A stretch of 64,000 nucleotides of DNA. It comes from Chromatiaceae bacterium (GTDB lineage: Bacteria > Pseudomonadota > Gammaproteobacteria > Chromatiales > Chromatiaceae). The stretch covers positions 1-64,000 of the forward strand of contig JACKMX010000007.1 in NCBI GenBank assembly GCA_024235175.1, written 5' to 3'. Below, in pieces: positions 9,630 to 17,749 of this stretch (the stretch's first letter is position 1; every line of letters starts with the position of its first letter). The notes under the pieces were generated by a model, which worked only from the letters and a program-made list of their open reading frames with translations, did not search any database and was not told where the DNA came from. Both the position numbers and the translations under genes were made by a program.

Positions 9630-10121
9630 ATGATCACACTCAAGACCAACCATGGGGACATAGTTCTGGAACTGGATGCGGAGAAAGCGCCGAAAACCAC
9701 CGAAAACTTTATCCAGTATGTTAGAGATGGGCATTTCGACGGCACCATTTTTCACCGCGTAATAAATAACTTCATGATCCAGGGCGGTGGATTCGCGCCA
9801 GGCATGAAGGAGAAGTCCAACCGTGCTCCGATAGAGAACGAGGCTAAAAACGGCCTCAGCAATCTGACCGGAACCATCGCCATGGCCCGGACCATGGATC
9901 CTCATTCCGCCAGCTCCCAGTTCTTCATCAATGTGGCGGACAATAAGTTTCTCGATTATCCCGGGCAGGATGGCTGGGGGTATTGTGTGTTCGGCAGGGT
10001 CAAGGCCGGCATGGATGTGGTCAATAAGATGAAGTCCGTCGATACCACCACACGCATGGGCCACCAGGATGTGCCGGTGGAGGATCTGATCATCGAAAAG
10101 GCCACGCTCGACGACCAGTAG
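9630..10121 (+). CDS. ppiB: Cytoplasmic peptidyl-prolyl cis-trans isomerase B
   Basis: 163 residues, typical of PpiB, with no signal peptide: the protein begins directly at the beta strand MITLKTNHGDIVLEL. Catalytic and binding motifs FHRVINNFMIQGGGF, MARTMDPHSASSQFFIN and WGYCVFGRV are complete. It closely resembles the exported cyclophilin encoded just upstream. lpxH follows after nine bases, so the three genes probably form an operon. Confidence 0.96.
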   Translation: MITLKTNHGDIVLELDAEKAPKTTENFIQYVRDGHFDGTIFHRVINNFMIQGGGFAPGMKEKSNRAPIENEAKNGLSNLTGTIAMARTMDPHSASSQFFINVADNKFLDYPGQDGWGYCVFGRVKAGMDVVNKMKSVDTTTRMGHQDVPVEDLIIEKATLDDQ

Positions 10122-10130
10122 TCCGATAGC

Positions 10131-10856
10131 ATGCCGGAGTATCTGTTCATATCCGATCTGCACCTCTCGCCGGAACGGCCGGGCACCACCAGCCTGCTTT
10201 TGCGCTTTTTGCGGGAGAGAGCAGTGCATGGTTCAAGCCTTTTTATTCTCGGAGATCTGTTCGATGCCTGGGTGGGGGATGACGACAGGCGGCCGCCGAT
10301 ACCGGAAATCCTTGCGGCGATGAAGCAGCTCACCGATGTAGGGACCAGGCTCTTTTTTATAGCGGGCAATCGTGATTTTCTGGTGGGTGATGCATTTGTC
10401 AAAGCCACGGGTTGTCATCTCTTGCCGGATACACACCTGATAGAGTTGGCAGGCACCCAAGCGCTGCTGATGCATGGTGACCTGCTGTGCAGCGATGACC
10501 GCGATTATCAGCAGCTGCGCAGTCAGCTGCGCTCGCCTGCCTTTATCGGCGAGTTTCTGTCAAAACCATTGGAGCAGCGCATTGCGCTCGCCACTGAGTA
10601 CCGCAAACGCAGCGGCGAGGCGGTTTCGCTGAAAGCGGCAGATATCGTGGATGCCAACCAGTCGACTGTGGAAAACTATCTGCGTGATGCGCAGGCACTG
10701 CTGTTGATTCACGGCCATACCCATAGGCCAGCCAATCACAGATTCAGGCTCGACGGAGCGGATGCCGTCAGAGTCGTCCTGCCCGAATGGCAGGCGTACT
10801 GTGGCGGCTATCTCAGCGTGTGCGGGAATTCAATCAGCCGGCATGTTTTCGTATGA
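10131..10856 (+). CDS. lpxH: UDP-2,3-diacylglucosamine diphosphatase
   Basis: 241 residues, normal LpxH length. It hydrolyses UDP-2,3-diacylglucosamine to lipid X and UMP in lipid A synthesis at the inner membrane face, so the cell makes lipopolysaccharide. Metallophosphoesterase motifs in order: SDLHLS near residue 8, LGDLFDAWVGDD near 41, GNRDF near 82, MHGDLLC near 115, and HGHTHRPA near 197. Last gene of the ppiA-ppiB-lpxH run. Confidence 0.96.
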   Translation: MPEYLFISDLHLSPERPGTTSLLLRFLRERAVHGSSLFILGDLFDAWVGDDDRRPPIPEILAAMKQLTDVGTRLFFIAGNRDFLVGDAFVKATGCHLLPDTHLIELAGTQALLMHGDLLCSDDRDYQQLRSQLRSPAFIGEFLSKPLEQRIALATEYRKRSGEAVSLKAADIVDANQSTVENYLRDAQALLLIHGHTHRPANHRFRLDGADAVRVVLPEWQAYCGGYLSVCGNSISRHVFV

Positions 10857-11023
10857 GGCGGGGTTTCTGACCCAATCCGCGGTGACAGAATTGCCTGTTT
10901 CTGTGGGCTCGTTCTCTCTGTCAAGCAGCTTTCCATTAAAGCACAGGGCAAATCGCACGATATAGGTTGTGACGGTTCCGCTTTCATCCTGAATGTAACA
11001 CCGAATGTTGCAAAAAATCATCC

Positions 11024-11114
11024 GTAGCCTGGATGGAGCGAAGCGGAATCCAGGATTGGTGCTCAAACATAGCCTCTTTTCTACCCGGATTCCGCTTCGC
11101 TCCATCCAGGCTAC
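11024..11114. repeat. Perfect 28-bp inverted repeat pair (GCGAAGCG-loop palindromes)
   Basis: Two 28-base arms, 11024-11051 and 11087-11114, are exact reverse complements separated by 35 bases. Each arm is itself a small hairpin, CCTGGAT ... ATCCAGG around a GGAGCGAAGCGGA loop. It lies in the 545-base gap after lpxH. A bidirectional terminator or a REP/MITE-like dispersed repeat are both possible; there is no T-tract. Confidence 0.9.
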
Positions 11115-11234
11115 AAATCGCTAGTGACTCAACATCACTGGGAGTGAATTTAAGCCAAGGGTTCGCTGGTACCGATAACGCTTTTTTTCGTAGGGCGAAA
11201 ATGACTACATGCCCCAATTTTATGGAACTGGTAG

Positions 11235-11382
11235 GTAACTTCTCAATAAGTCGGTGCGCTCACAGTTGGAGTTGTAGGGTGCGTCAAGCGAAGCGGACCC
11301 ACCAAACCCAACGCGATAGGTGGATCCGTCGCTGTACTCCTTGATCCACCCTAAAGATTGCATGGGGTTATTGAGAAGCTAC
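11235..11382. repeat. Nested imperfect palindrome, MITE-like
   Basis: Outer arms at 11235-11249 (GTAACTTCTCAATAA) and 11368-11382 (TTATTGAGAAGCTAC) pair with one mismatch. Inside, 11277-11303 pairs imperfectly with 11320-11352, and the inner left arm carries the loop core AAGCGAAGCGG seen in the neighbouring repeat. The roughly 148-base size with terminal inverted repeats suggests a miniature mobile element. No gene is inside. The rest of the gap 10857-11401 shows nothing recognisable. Confidence 0.7.
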
Positions 11383-11401
11383 GCCTGAATGATCTGATGT
11401 T

Positions 11402-11710
11402 ATGAAAAAATTTTCTTTTTATCTGTTGCCGCTTTGGTCTCTGGCAGTCGACCCGGTGATGGCCAACAAGTTCGAAACCATCAGTGGCGGCGTCAATGGC
11501 ATGGACTGGGAAAAGATCATGCTGTTGAAGGATATCAGTCTGTATGCGGGTGTTTTTCTTATTTTTCTCGCGCTGCTGGCATTAGCCACACGCAACCGTT
11601 TTGAGGGTTTTGTCGGCTATTCCAGCCATGGCAATTCCAGTGTCACACTGAAAGGCGCTGCTATTCTCTCCGTCGCGGGCACTGTTTTCATCGGTTTGAG
11701 TTTTCTCTAA
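11402..11710 (+). CDS. Small membrane protein of unknown function
   Basis: 102 residues that I do not recognise. Residues 1-21 look like a Sec signal peptide (MKKFSFYLLPLW...VMA). Two further hydrophobic segments, about 45-63 (ISLYAGVFLIFLALLALA) and about 85-102 (AAILSVAGTVFIGLSFL), would span the inner membrane. The loop between them is glycine- and serine-rich. It stands alone between two repeat-rich gaps. Reality of the gene rests on the signal peptide and segment pattern. Confidence 0.6.
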   Translation: MKKFSFYLLPLWSLAVDPVMANKFETISGGVNGMDWEKIMLLKDISLYAGVFLIFLALLALATRNRFEGFVGYSSHGNSSVTLKGAAILSVAGTVFIGLSFL

Positions 11711-11770
11711 TCGCGGTCAGACAAACAAAAAATTCGATCAGTTGGCTTTAACAGCCGGCATCACTTAGGC

Positions 11771-12019
11771 TTAACCCGCTTATTTCACCAGGCGAACCCT
11801 AACTTCACTATTTGCTGTGACCAGACAGATAGTTGCGTAATAATATTGCATGATATCTCAATTACACTCTGTTCTATCCGGTTTTTACAACAATCTGGCT
11901 TTGTATATTGGACGATCTCCCATGAACCATAGCTACGGCTATGGTTCTGCCGGCGATCCTCCAATCTACTTTGCCAGCTTGTCGCAAAACTCCGGATCCC
12001 GGTGAGATAAGCGGGTTAA
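11771..12019. mobile_element. MITE-like element with 19-bp terminal inverted repeats
   Basis: The 19-base ends at 11771-11789 and 12001-12019 are inverted copies with one mismatch (18/19). Inside lies a perfect hairpin, GAACCATAGC at 11924-11933 and GCTATGGTTC at 11938-11947 with a TACG loop, flanked by further partly paired sequence. There is no reading frame of note in the 249 bases, so any movement would need a transposase from elsewhere. No clear target-site duplication was found. It fills most of the gap before the radical SAM gene, whose promoter may lie in it. Confidence 0.6.
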
Positions 12020-12049
12020 CGGTGATACTCTCCTGTTTGCTGAGCCGAC

Positions 12050-13564
12050 ATGCCGAATATTGTTCTTGCCACGATTAATGCCCGCCATATTCACGCCAGT
12101 CTCGGGTTGCGCTATCTGTTCGCTAACATGGGAGATCTCCAGTCCCAAACGGAGATCCGTGAATTCACTATTGAGAGCTGGCCAGCCGATATCGCCGAGC
12201 AGCTGCTGGCCGCCAGCCCGTGCATCATCGGACTGGGCGTTTACATCTGGAATTGTGAACAGAGCACCCGCCTCGTGTCGCTGATCAAGACCGTAAGTCC
12301 GCAGACCATCCTGGTGGTTGGCGGTCCTGAAGTGAGCCATGAGTGGGAAGAACAGCAGATCGTGCGTGAGGCGGACTATCTGATCACCGGCCCCGCCGAT
12401 CTCGGGTTCCAGCAACTCTGCGGGTCGTTGCTGGCGGGTAAAGTCCCCGAGAACAGGGTTATCCACTCCGAACCCCCGCCGCTGCAGCAGCTCGCCACTC
12501 CTTACCCTTTCTATAGCGACGAGGATATCGCGCATCGACTGATCTATGTGGAGGCGTCCAGGGGCTGTCCGTTCCGCTGCGAATTCTGTCTTTCGGCGCT
12601 GGATAGAAGCGCATGGTCTTTCGATCTTGAGCAGTTTCTGACCGACATGGATCGGCTGCTGCAACGCGGCGCACGCCATTTCAAGTTTGTCGACCGGACT
12701 TTCAACCTCAAGCTGGAACAGAGCATCGCTATTTTGGACTTTTTCCTGGAACGTATGGAACCCGGTCTGTTTCTACACTTTGAAGTGATACCGGACCGTC
12801 TGCCCGAGCAGTTGAAATCCAGACTGCGCAGCTTTCCCGAGGGCTCGCTGCAGCTGGAAATCGGTGTGCAAACGTTCAATGAGGAGGTGGCTGAACGGAT
12901 CTGCAGAAAGCAGGATCATGCAAGGACAAAACAGAATGTCGGCTGGCTGTGCAGCGAAACCAAAGCCCACATACACGCCGACCTGATCATTGGACTGCCG
13001 GGGGAGAGCATTGAGAGCTTCGCTGCGGGATTCGATCAACTGGTGGCACTGGCGCCGCATGAGATTCAGGTGGGTATACTCAAACGATTGCGCGGTACGC
13101 CCATTCAGCGCCACAGCAGTGACTATCGGATGCGTTACAATCCCAGCCCGCCCTACAATATTCTGAGCAACGACCTGATCGATTTCACGACGATGCAGCG
13201 CCTTAACCGTTTCGCCCGATACTGGGATCTGATCGGGAACTCCGGACGGTTCCGTGACACTCTGCCCATACTGCTGGGTGATGCTCCCTTTCAACGCTTC
13301 CTGAAACTGAGTGACTGGCTGTACGCCACTACGGGCCAGCTTCACCGCATTGCACTAAAGCGTCTGTTCGATCTGGTATACCAGGGGGCTGTCACCCAGC
13401 TGGGTATAGAGACAGAGAGTGCAGTCCGACTATTGAATAAGGACTACCAAAGGTGTGGCATCAAGGGCTCGCCGGGCTTTGTGCGGGTGCATGGCGGCGG
13501 AAAAAAAAGAGTGAGCGATGACCGCAGTAGCAACAACTCGCGCCAGCTGCGATTCAAAGCTTAA
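12050..13564 (+). CDS. B12-binding-domain radical SAM protein (DUF4080 type)
   Basis: 504 residues. The N-terminal about 140 residues resemble a cobalamin-binding Rossmann domain (VVGGPEVS, LITGPAD). The radical SAM cluster motif CPFRCEFC follows with Cys at 173, 177 and 180. LQLEIGVQTF and IIGLPGES are typical of the MiaB/HemN-like barrel, and the last about 150 residues form the DUF4080 region. The substrate is unknown for this widespread family. Its 3' end overlaps the convergent DUF2461 gene by four bases. Confidence 0.85.
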   Translation: MPNIVLATINARHIHASLGLRYLFANMGDLQSQTEIREFTIESWPADIAEQLLAASPCIIGLGVYIWNCEQSTRLVSLIKTVSPQTILVVGGPEVSHEWEEQQIVREADYLITGPADLGFQQLCGSLLAGKVPENRVIHSEPPPLQQLATPYPFYSDEDIAHRLIYVEASRGCPFRCEFCLSALDRSAWSFDLEQFLTDMDRLLQRGARHFKFVDRTFNLKLEQSIAILDFFLERMEPGLFLHFEVIPDRLPEQLKSRLRSFPEGSLQLEIGVQTFNEEVAERICRKQDHARTKQNVGWLCSETKAHIHADLIIGLPGESIESFAAGFDQLVALAPHEIQVGILKRLRGTPIQRHSSDYRMRYNPSPPYNILSNDLIDFTTMQRLNRFARYWDLIGNSGRFRDTLPILLGDAPFQRFLKLSDWLYATTGQLHRIALKRLFDLVYQGAVTQLGIETESAVRLLNKDYQRCGIKGSPGFVRVHGGGKKRVSDDRSSNNSRQLRFKA

Positions 13565-14250
13565 TAGGGCACTTCCAGCGCCATGCACAGATAGCGCATG
13601 AAGGGTTCCGTCTGTCTGAAACCGCCGATAACCATCTGCAGGAAATCTTTCCGATTGATTCGGGCATCCTCGAAAGCGCTGCAGGCGATGAAGTCCTTGC
13701 GCTTCAGATCCTCGATCAGCTCATGCTCTGCGGGATAACCTCGCGGTGGCCGTTGCAGCGAATCGCCTTCGAGCAGGAAATTACGCTTGAAGGGAGGGTG
13801 GGCCAAGGCCTTTTTCCAGGCCGCTGGATTGTCGATCAGAAAATCCCTTATCCTGGCCAATACAGCTGGCGCAGGCCGCCAGATGCCCGCCCCGATAAAA
13901 CAGGCTCCTGGTTCGATATGCAGATAGAAACCGGGGGCGTGCACATCCTTTCCGAATTCATGCCGGAACTGGATGCCGATATTGGTTTTATAGGGTGTTT
14001 TCTCCTTCGAAAAACGGGTGTCACGGTAGACACGCATCAGCGATCCCCCGCTTTTTTTCGGTATTGCCCGGAAGTGGGGCGAGAGTTTGTTCAGCAACGG
14101 AGCGGCTTCGGTTATTAAGGCGAGGGCCGGTTCACGCACAGTGGCTTCGTAGTCATTCTTCCTTTCGTTGAACCACTCTCTTGAGTTATTCAGTTTGAGT
14201 TCATTGAGAAACGGCAGGCAAGGCTCGGGAAATCCACTGAATCCGTCCAT
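13561..14250 (-). CDS. DUF2461 (TIGR02453) family protein
   Basis: 229 residues, typical of this uncharacterised family. Diagnostic stretches are visible: FLNELKLNNSREWFNERK near the N-terminus, RVYRDTRFSKEKTPYKTN near residue 75, and GFYLHIEPGACFIGAGIW near 108. No catalytic residues are established for the family. Convergent with the radical SAM gene, with the two stops overlapping. Confidence 0.88.
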   Translation of the reverse strand: MDGFSGFPEPCLPFLNELKLNNSREWFNERKNDYEATVREPALALITEAAPLLNKLSPHFRAIPKKSGGSLMRVYRDTRFSKEKTPYKTNIGIQFRHEFGKDVHAPGFYLHIEPGACFIGAGIWRPAPAVLARIRDFLIDNPAAWKKALAHPPFKRNFLLEGDSLQRPPRGYPAEHELIEDLKRKDFIACSAFEDARINRKDFLQMVIGGFRQTEPFMRYLCMALEVPY

Positions 14251-14394
14251 ATGCTATTTCTCCTGTCTGAGAACCCATGTTGAAAAAAATATAGGCCATA
14301 TCGAGTCAATTTTCTCAATCCGGATCCTGAATATTAACGAGATCATCCTATCGAATCACCGGATTCCGGATGAAGGAACTGCATCGAAAAACGC

Positions 14395-14487
14395 AGGGTG
14401 GAACAAGCGCAGCGGTTCCACCGAAACCAAGCACGGAGTCCAAAAATGTGAGTTTCTCCGGTGGAACCGCTTCACTTGTTCAACCCT
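14395..14487. repeat. Paired 29-bp inverted repeats of hairpin units
   Basis: The arm at 14395-14423 and the arm at 14459-14487 are reverse complements with three mismatches in 29. Each arm is itself a hairpin (GGTGGAAC ... GTTCCACC) around a loop, AAGCGCAGCG, closely like that of the 11 kb repeats. It lies in the gap between the DUF2461 and DUF1330 genes (14251-14906). The same gap holds an open minus-strand frame at 14544-14801 with a hydrophobic middle but no convincing start; the rest is featureless. Confidence 0.85.
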
Positions 14488-14906
14488 AATTTTGCCGTTC
14501 GCACGCCCGCCAATTCCATTTCGGCTCTGAGAATGGCTGAGGTTCATCGACAATCAGGATCCGGTTTGAAACTTTGTCCCAGTACCCGCGGCGGAGTTCC
14601 CTGCAACTGCCGCATCGACAGTGCCAGCCCCGGACATTGCCCCACCCAATGTCGGATCGTTTTGTGCTGCAGCAGGATGACCGGCAGCAGAGCCAGAATC
14701 ATCAGCGGAAATGAGACAACCTTGAACAGATGGGCCTGTACGCAGGACCGGATACCCTGGAGCGAGATGCCGAAATCTCCGACAGACCGGCGGGCAGGTT
14801 GTTATAATCCTCGAAGAGGGAAGAACCAAGCCAGGATCCCGGGTAGTGCGGAGTCTGTCGATCCAGCGCTATGATTGAAGATGACGGGTGAAGAGGAGGA
14901 GTGATC

Positions 14907-15224
14907 GTGCCGGCTTTTTTAATCGCCGATATTACGGCGTCAGACATGGAAAAGTACCAGGCGAGCAGCTATCTGGATGTCATTCCTGATATTGCCGCCC
15001 GATACAGGGGTGTCTATCGGGCAAGGGGTGGTGCCACCGAGGTCCTGGAGGGCGACTGGCGCCCCAAACGGTTGGTTATTATCGAGTTTCCGAGTATGGG
15101 CGATCTGCTGGCTTTCTACAACTCCAGCGAATACAGGCCGTTCAAGGAGCTCAGGCAGCGCCATGCCCGTTCCAGAATTATTGCGATAGAGAGTAACTCA
15201 CCCTTGTCTCCGGCAGGCAGCTGA
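14907..15224 (+). CDS. DUF1330 family protein
   Basis: 105 residues of the DUF1330 ferredoxin-like (dimeric alpha-beta barrel) family: FLIADITASDMEKYQ at the start, GGATEVLEGDW near residue 42, LVIIEFPSMGDLLAFYNS near 57 and YRPFKELR. The function of the family is not settled. Two in-frame GTG codons compete, at 14901 and 14907. AAGAGGAGG ends just before 14901, so the second GTG, about six bases further, has proper spacing. A TATAAT at 14801-14806 could be the -10 box of its promoter. Confidence 0.8.
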   Translation: MPAFLIADITASDMEKYQASSYLDVIPDIAARYRGVYRARGGATEVLEGDWRPKRLVIIEFPSMGDLLAFYNSSEYRPFKELRQRHARSRIIAIESNSPLSPAGS

Positions 15225-15273
15225 GCCGCTGGCTGTCGGACCCGGGCAATCCAGCCAGTCATAGGTGCATCGG

Positions 15274-16011
15274 TTACTCCTCCCCCAGCAGCAGTGCCTT
15301 GGCCTGGTTGATCTTCCATGCCAGGTAGGTGGAGCCGCCGCGGTCCGGGTGCAGTTTCTGGATCAGCCGGCGGTGTGCACTTTTGATCTCTTCAGCGCTG
15401 GCACCCGCTTCGAGTCCCAGGATGTCGTAGGCTTCACTTTGCGTCATGCGTTCGGAAAATCCAGGGCTGCCGGTGTTCGGAGCAGCCTGTGCCTCACTCC
15501 GCCATTCGTCCCCATGTGTCCGGTCGAGATAGGCTTCCAGCAGCTGCGCCGATTCCCGGTCATCCCGCCGGCACTCCTGCAGCAGCATGAGCAGCTGCTC
15601 CAGGGTGAGCTGCTCCAGGGCTTTTCCCTGGAACTGGCCATCCATCACCTGGCCGTGCATCTCGCCGCTGTCGTGATCCAGAATCAGTCTGAGAAATTGC
15701 GTCTCCACTTTTGACTGCTGGCCGCCCGTCCCACTGCCGCCGGCTGTGGATCTGGCACTGTACTGCCGGTAGAGACGCTGAAAGAGCGGTGCATAGTTCA
15801 GCAGCGTCAGCAGACGCCGGACAAACGGAAGCAGCGCGCCGATAACGGCAAACACCCAGTTCAGACGGCCTGTGGCAGCCAGACCCACCAGAATAACTCC
15901 GGCGATTACCATGATCGTCTGGATGCGGTTTTTTCTGGGTTGTCTGGCAAACCAGCGGAATACCAGAAAGTAGAGCAGGAGTGCGGCCGCCAGGATAATC
16001 AGGTTGCGCAC
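15274..16011 (-). CDS. Membrane-anchored DnaJ-domain protein
   Basis: 245 residues. Two hydrophobic segments near the N-terminus (about 3-20 and 35-65) anchor it. A linker rich in Gly and Ser follows, then a helical region around 110-165. The C-terminal J domain (about 187-245) carries the HPD tripeptide in LHPDRGG, so it should stimulate a DnaK ATPase. The layout (membrane anchor first, J domain last) resembles TIM14-like proteins, not the full-length DnaJ. It is transcribed in the same direction as the DUF815/VWA pair just upstream; a shared transcript is possible. Confidence 0.85.
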   Translation of the reverse strand: MRNLIILAAALLLYFLVFRWFARQPRKNRIQTIMVIAGVILVGLAATGRLNWVFAVIGALLPFVRRLLTLLNYAPLFQRLYRQYSARSTAGGSGTGGQQSKVETQFLRLILDHDSGEMHGQVMDGQFQGKALEQLTLEQLLMLLQECRRDDRESAQLLEAYLDRTHGDEWRSEAQAAPNTGSPGFSERMTQSEAYDILGLEAGASAEEIKSAHRRLIQKLHPDRGGSTYLAWKINQAKALLLGEE

Positions 16012-16078
16012 GGTCGGTTTAATGCTCCGGACGACAGGAAAATATAGAGCGGCTGGTATAGCGCAACAGCATTGTTTC

Positions 16079-16789
16079 TTACCCGCCCTTGGTTATCTGC
16101 CGGGTGAGAAGTTTCACCTGCTCGCCCCTGGTTTTGCTGAAGTTCTCCAGCGCGCGGCGCCCGCCGGCCGCATAAACCGCCACCGCGGAGAGCAGATCGC
16201 GCAGCTGCTGCGCGCTGCCGGCATCGAACGGGCAGTAGGCACCGTTCGTCAGCCGGGCTATCTGTTTGAAAGCGGATTTCGCAACCGGTTCACCGCCTTC
16301 GTGAAACATGAAAGCGGGTACCCCGTGGATACCCAGCTCTCCGGCGATCTGACAGAGCCGGTCGACATCCTCTTCCATACAGTCGCCAACGAATACCAGC
16401 GCATTGACCCGTTTTCTGCCGCTCTCTTCGAGGGTGTGCCGGAGTACTTTTTCGATCTGGGTATGTCCACCCAGACAACTGACCGCGCTCATGCGCCGTT
16501 TCAGCTCCGATGCATTGCCGAGCCAGGGGTCGGCATGGAACTCCTGAAAGCCGCGGTAGTAACAGAGCTGGATCGCCAGTCCGCCCAAACTGTCAGTGGC
16601 TTCGAACATCTGCGCCTGTAGATGGCAGGCATGGTCCCAAGTGGGTTTCCTGCTGGCGGTGGCGTCCATCGCGAATACCAGCCTGCCGCTCTCACCGGAT
16701 TTGACTGCCGCCGGTGTGGCTGCCACCTTGCGCAGAAAGGCATCAACCTCGGAGCGGCTCGACTTTTGCGGAAGTTTATCCTTGCCCAC
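16079..16789 (-). CDS. VWA-domain protein
   Basis: A von Willebrand factor A-like fold: LVFAMDATASRKPTW supplies a MIDAS-like DxTxS, followed by the second strand and the ALVFVGDCMEE strand. I choose the GTG at 16789, giving 236 residues, because it begins three bases after the stop of the upstream ATPase gene and has AGGAC at suitable spacing; the frame is open to an ATG at 16864, which would overlap that gene by 73 bases. Neighbouring a P-loop ATPase recalls MoxR/VWA-style pairs, where the VWA protein recruits a metal-bound client. Client unknown. Confidence 0.75.
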   Translation of the reverse strand: MGKDKLPQKSSRSEVDAFLRKVAATPAAVKSGESGRLVFAMDATASRKPTWDHACHLQAQMFEATDSLGGLAIQLCYYRGFQEFHADPWLGNASELKRRMSAVSCLGGHTQIEKVLRHTLEESGRKRVNALVFVGDCMEEDVDRLCQIAGELGIHGVPAFMFHEGGEPVAKSAFKQIARLTNGAYCPFDAGSAQQLRDLLSAVAVYAAGGRRALENFSKTRGEQVKLLTRQITKGG

Positions 16790-16791
16790 TG

Positions 16792-17634
16792 TCAGCGTCC
16801 TGCCCAGTCCCGGGCGAACTGAAGCGCCACCCGGCCACTGCGCGAACCCCGTTTGAGCGCCCACTGCAGCGCAGCTGTTCGGGTGGTTTCGTCGGTTGTC
16901 GTGTTGCCGCCCAGAATCTCCAGCCAGTGGTCGGCGATACGCAGGTACTCCTCCTGGCTGAACGGGTAGAAGGAGAGCCAGAGACCGAACCGCTCGGAGA
17001 GCGAGATCTTCTCCTCGACCCCTTCACTGTGGTGGATTTCACCGCCTACGAGACGCGTCTCCAGATTCTCCCGCTGATACTCCGGCAGCAGATGGCGGCG
17101 ATTGGATGTGGCGTAGATCAGTACGTTTTCCGGCGGCGCGGCAATGGAGCCGTCAAGCACAGCCTTGAGAGACTTATAGCTGGCATCGTCCGCTTCGAAC
17201 GAGAGATCGTCACAGAACAGGATGAAACGTTCCGGTCGGCCGTAAAAATGATCCACAATATCGGGCAGCTCGATCAGATCCGCTTTATCCACCTCCACCA
17301 GACGCAGGCCGCAATCCGAAAACCCGTGTAATACCGCTTTGATCAACGACGACTTACCGGTTCCCCTGGATCCCCAGAGAAGCACATTGTTGGCACTTCT
17401 TCCCGCTACGAACTGGCTGGTGTTGCGGCATATCTCCTGTTTCTGCGACTCCATGCAGAGCAGATTGTCCAGCGGGATGAGATGCGGGTGTACGACAGGT
17501 TGCAGTCCGCTGCCGCGCCGCCAGCGGAAGGCGATATGATTCCAGTCGATCTCCCTGGCGGCTGGTAACATCAACTGCTCCAGACGTGTAACCAGCACTC
17601 CGGCTCTTTTCAGCAGTTTGTCAGCGTCAGCCAT
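16792..17634 (-). CDS. DUF815-family P-loop ATPase
   Basis: 280 residues. Walker A GSRGTGKSS lies near residue 88 and Walker B FILFCDDLSFE near 138, followed by a sensor-like IYATSNRRHL. This matches the DUF815 group of AAA-like ATPases of unknown function. It ends three bases before the VWA gene start, implying translational coupling and probably one complex. No secretion or metal-insertion genes adjoin to suggest a target. Confidence 0.85.
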   Translation of the reverse strand: MADADKLLKRAGVLVTRLEQLMLPAAREIDWNHIAFRWRRGSGLQPVVHPHLIPLDNLLCMESQKQEICRNTSQFVAGRSANNVLLWGSRGTGKSSLIKAVLHGFSDCGLRLVEVDKADLIELPDIVDHFYGRPERFILFCDDLSFEADDASYKSLKAVLDGSIAAPPENVLIYATSNRRHLLPEYQRENLETRLVGGEIHHSEGVEEKISLSERFGLWLSFYPFSQEEYLRIADHWLEILGGNTTTDETTRTAALQWALKRGSRSGRVALQFARDWAGR

Positions 17635-17670
17635 GTTTCAGATTTTACTTTGTCGGGTTGCCAGAGCATA

Positions 17671-17749
17671 GGGCCGAGGGCCGAGGGCAGAGGGCCAAGG
17701 AAAAACCGGAGCTTCGATAGATCTTTCTCGGCCCTGGGCCCTGGGCCCT
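17671..17749. repeat. Inverted heptamer repeats (GGGCCGA / GGCCCTG)
   Basis: Four heptamers (two GGGCCGA, then GGGCAGA, GGGCCAA) at 17671-17698 face three GGCCCTG-type units at 17730-17749, so the two runs can pair as a long GC-rich hairpin. The right arm overlaps the ettA stop codon (17748-17750). It lies between ettA and the DUF815 ATPase gene, both on the minus strand, and could stop transcription leaving ettA, but no T-tract is present. Related to the GGCCCTT run at the window start. Confidence 0.8.

Noticed and set aside
11924..11947. GAACCATAGC/GCTATGGTTC hairpin as a terminator
   Set aside because: There is no T-run and the upstream small gene ends over 200 bases earlier; it fits better as part of the MITE-like element.
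16790..16864. ATG at 16864 as start of the VWA gene
   Set aside because: It would overlap the ATPase gene by 73 bases; the GTG at 16789 directly after the ATPase stop is more economical.
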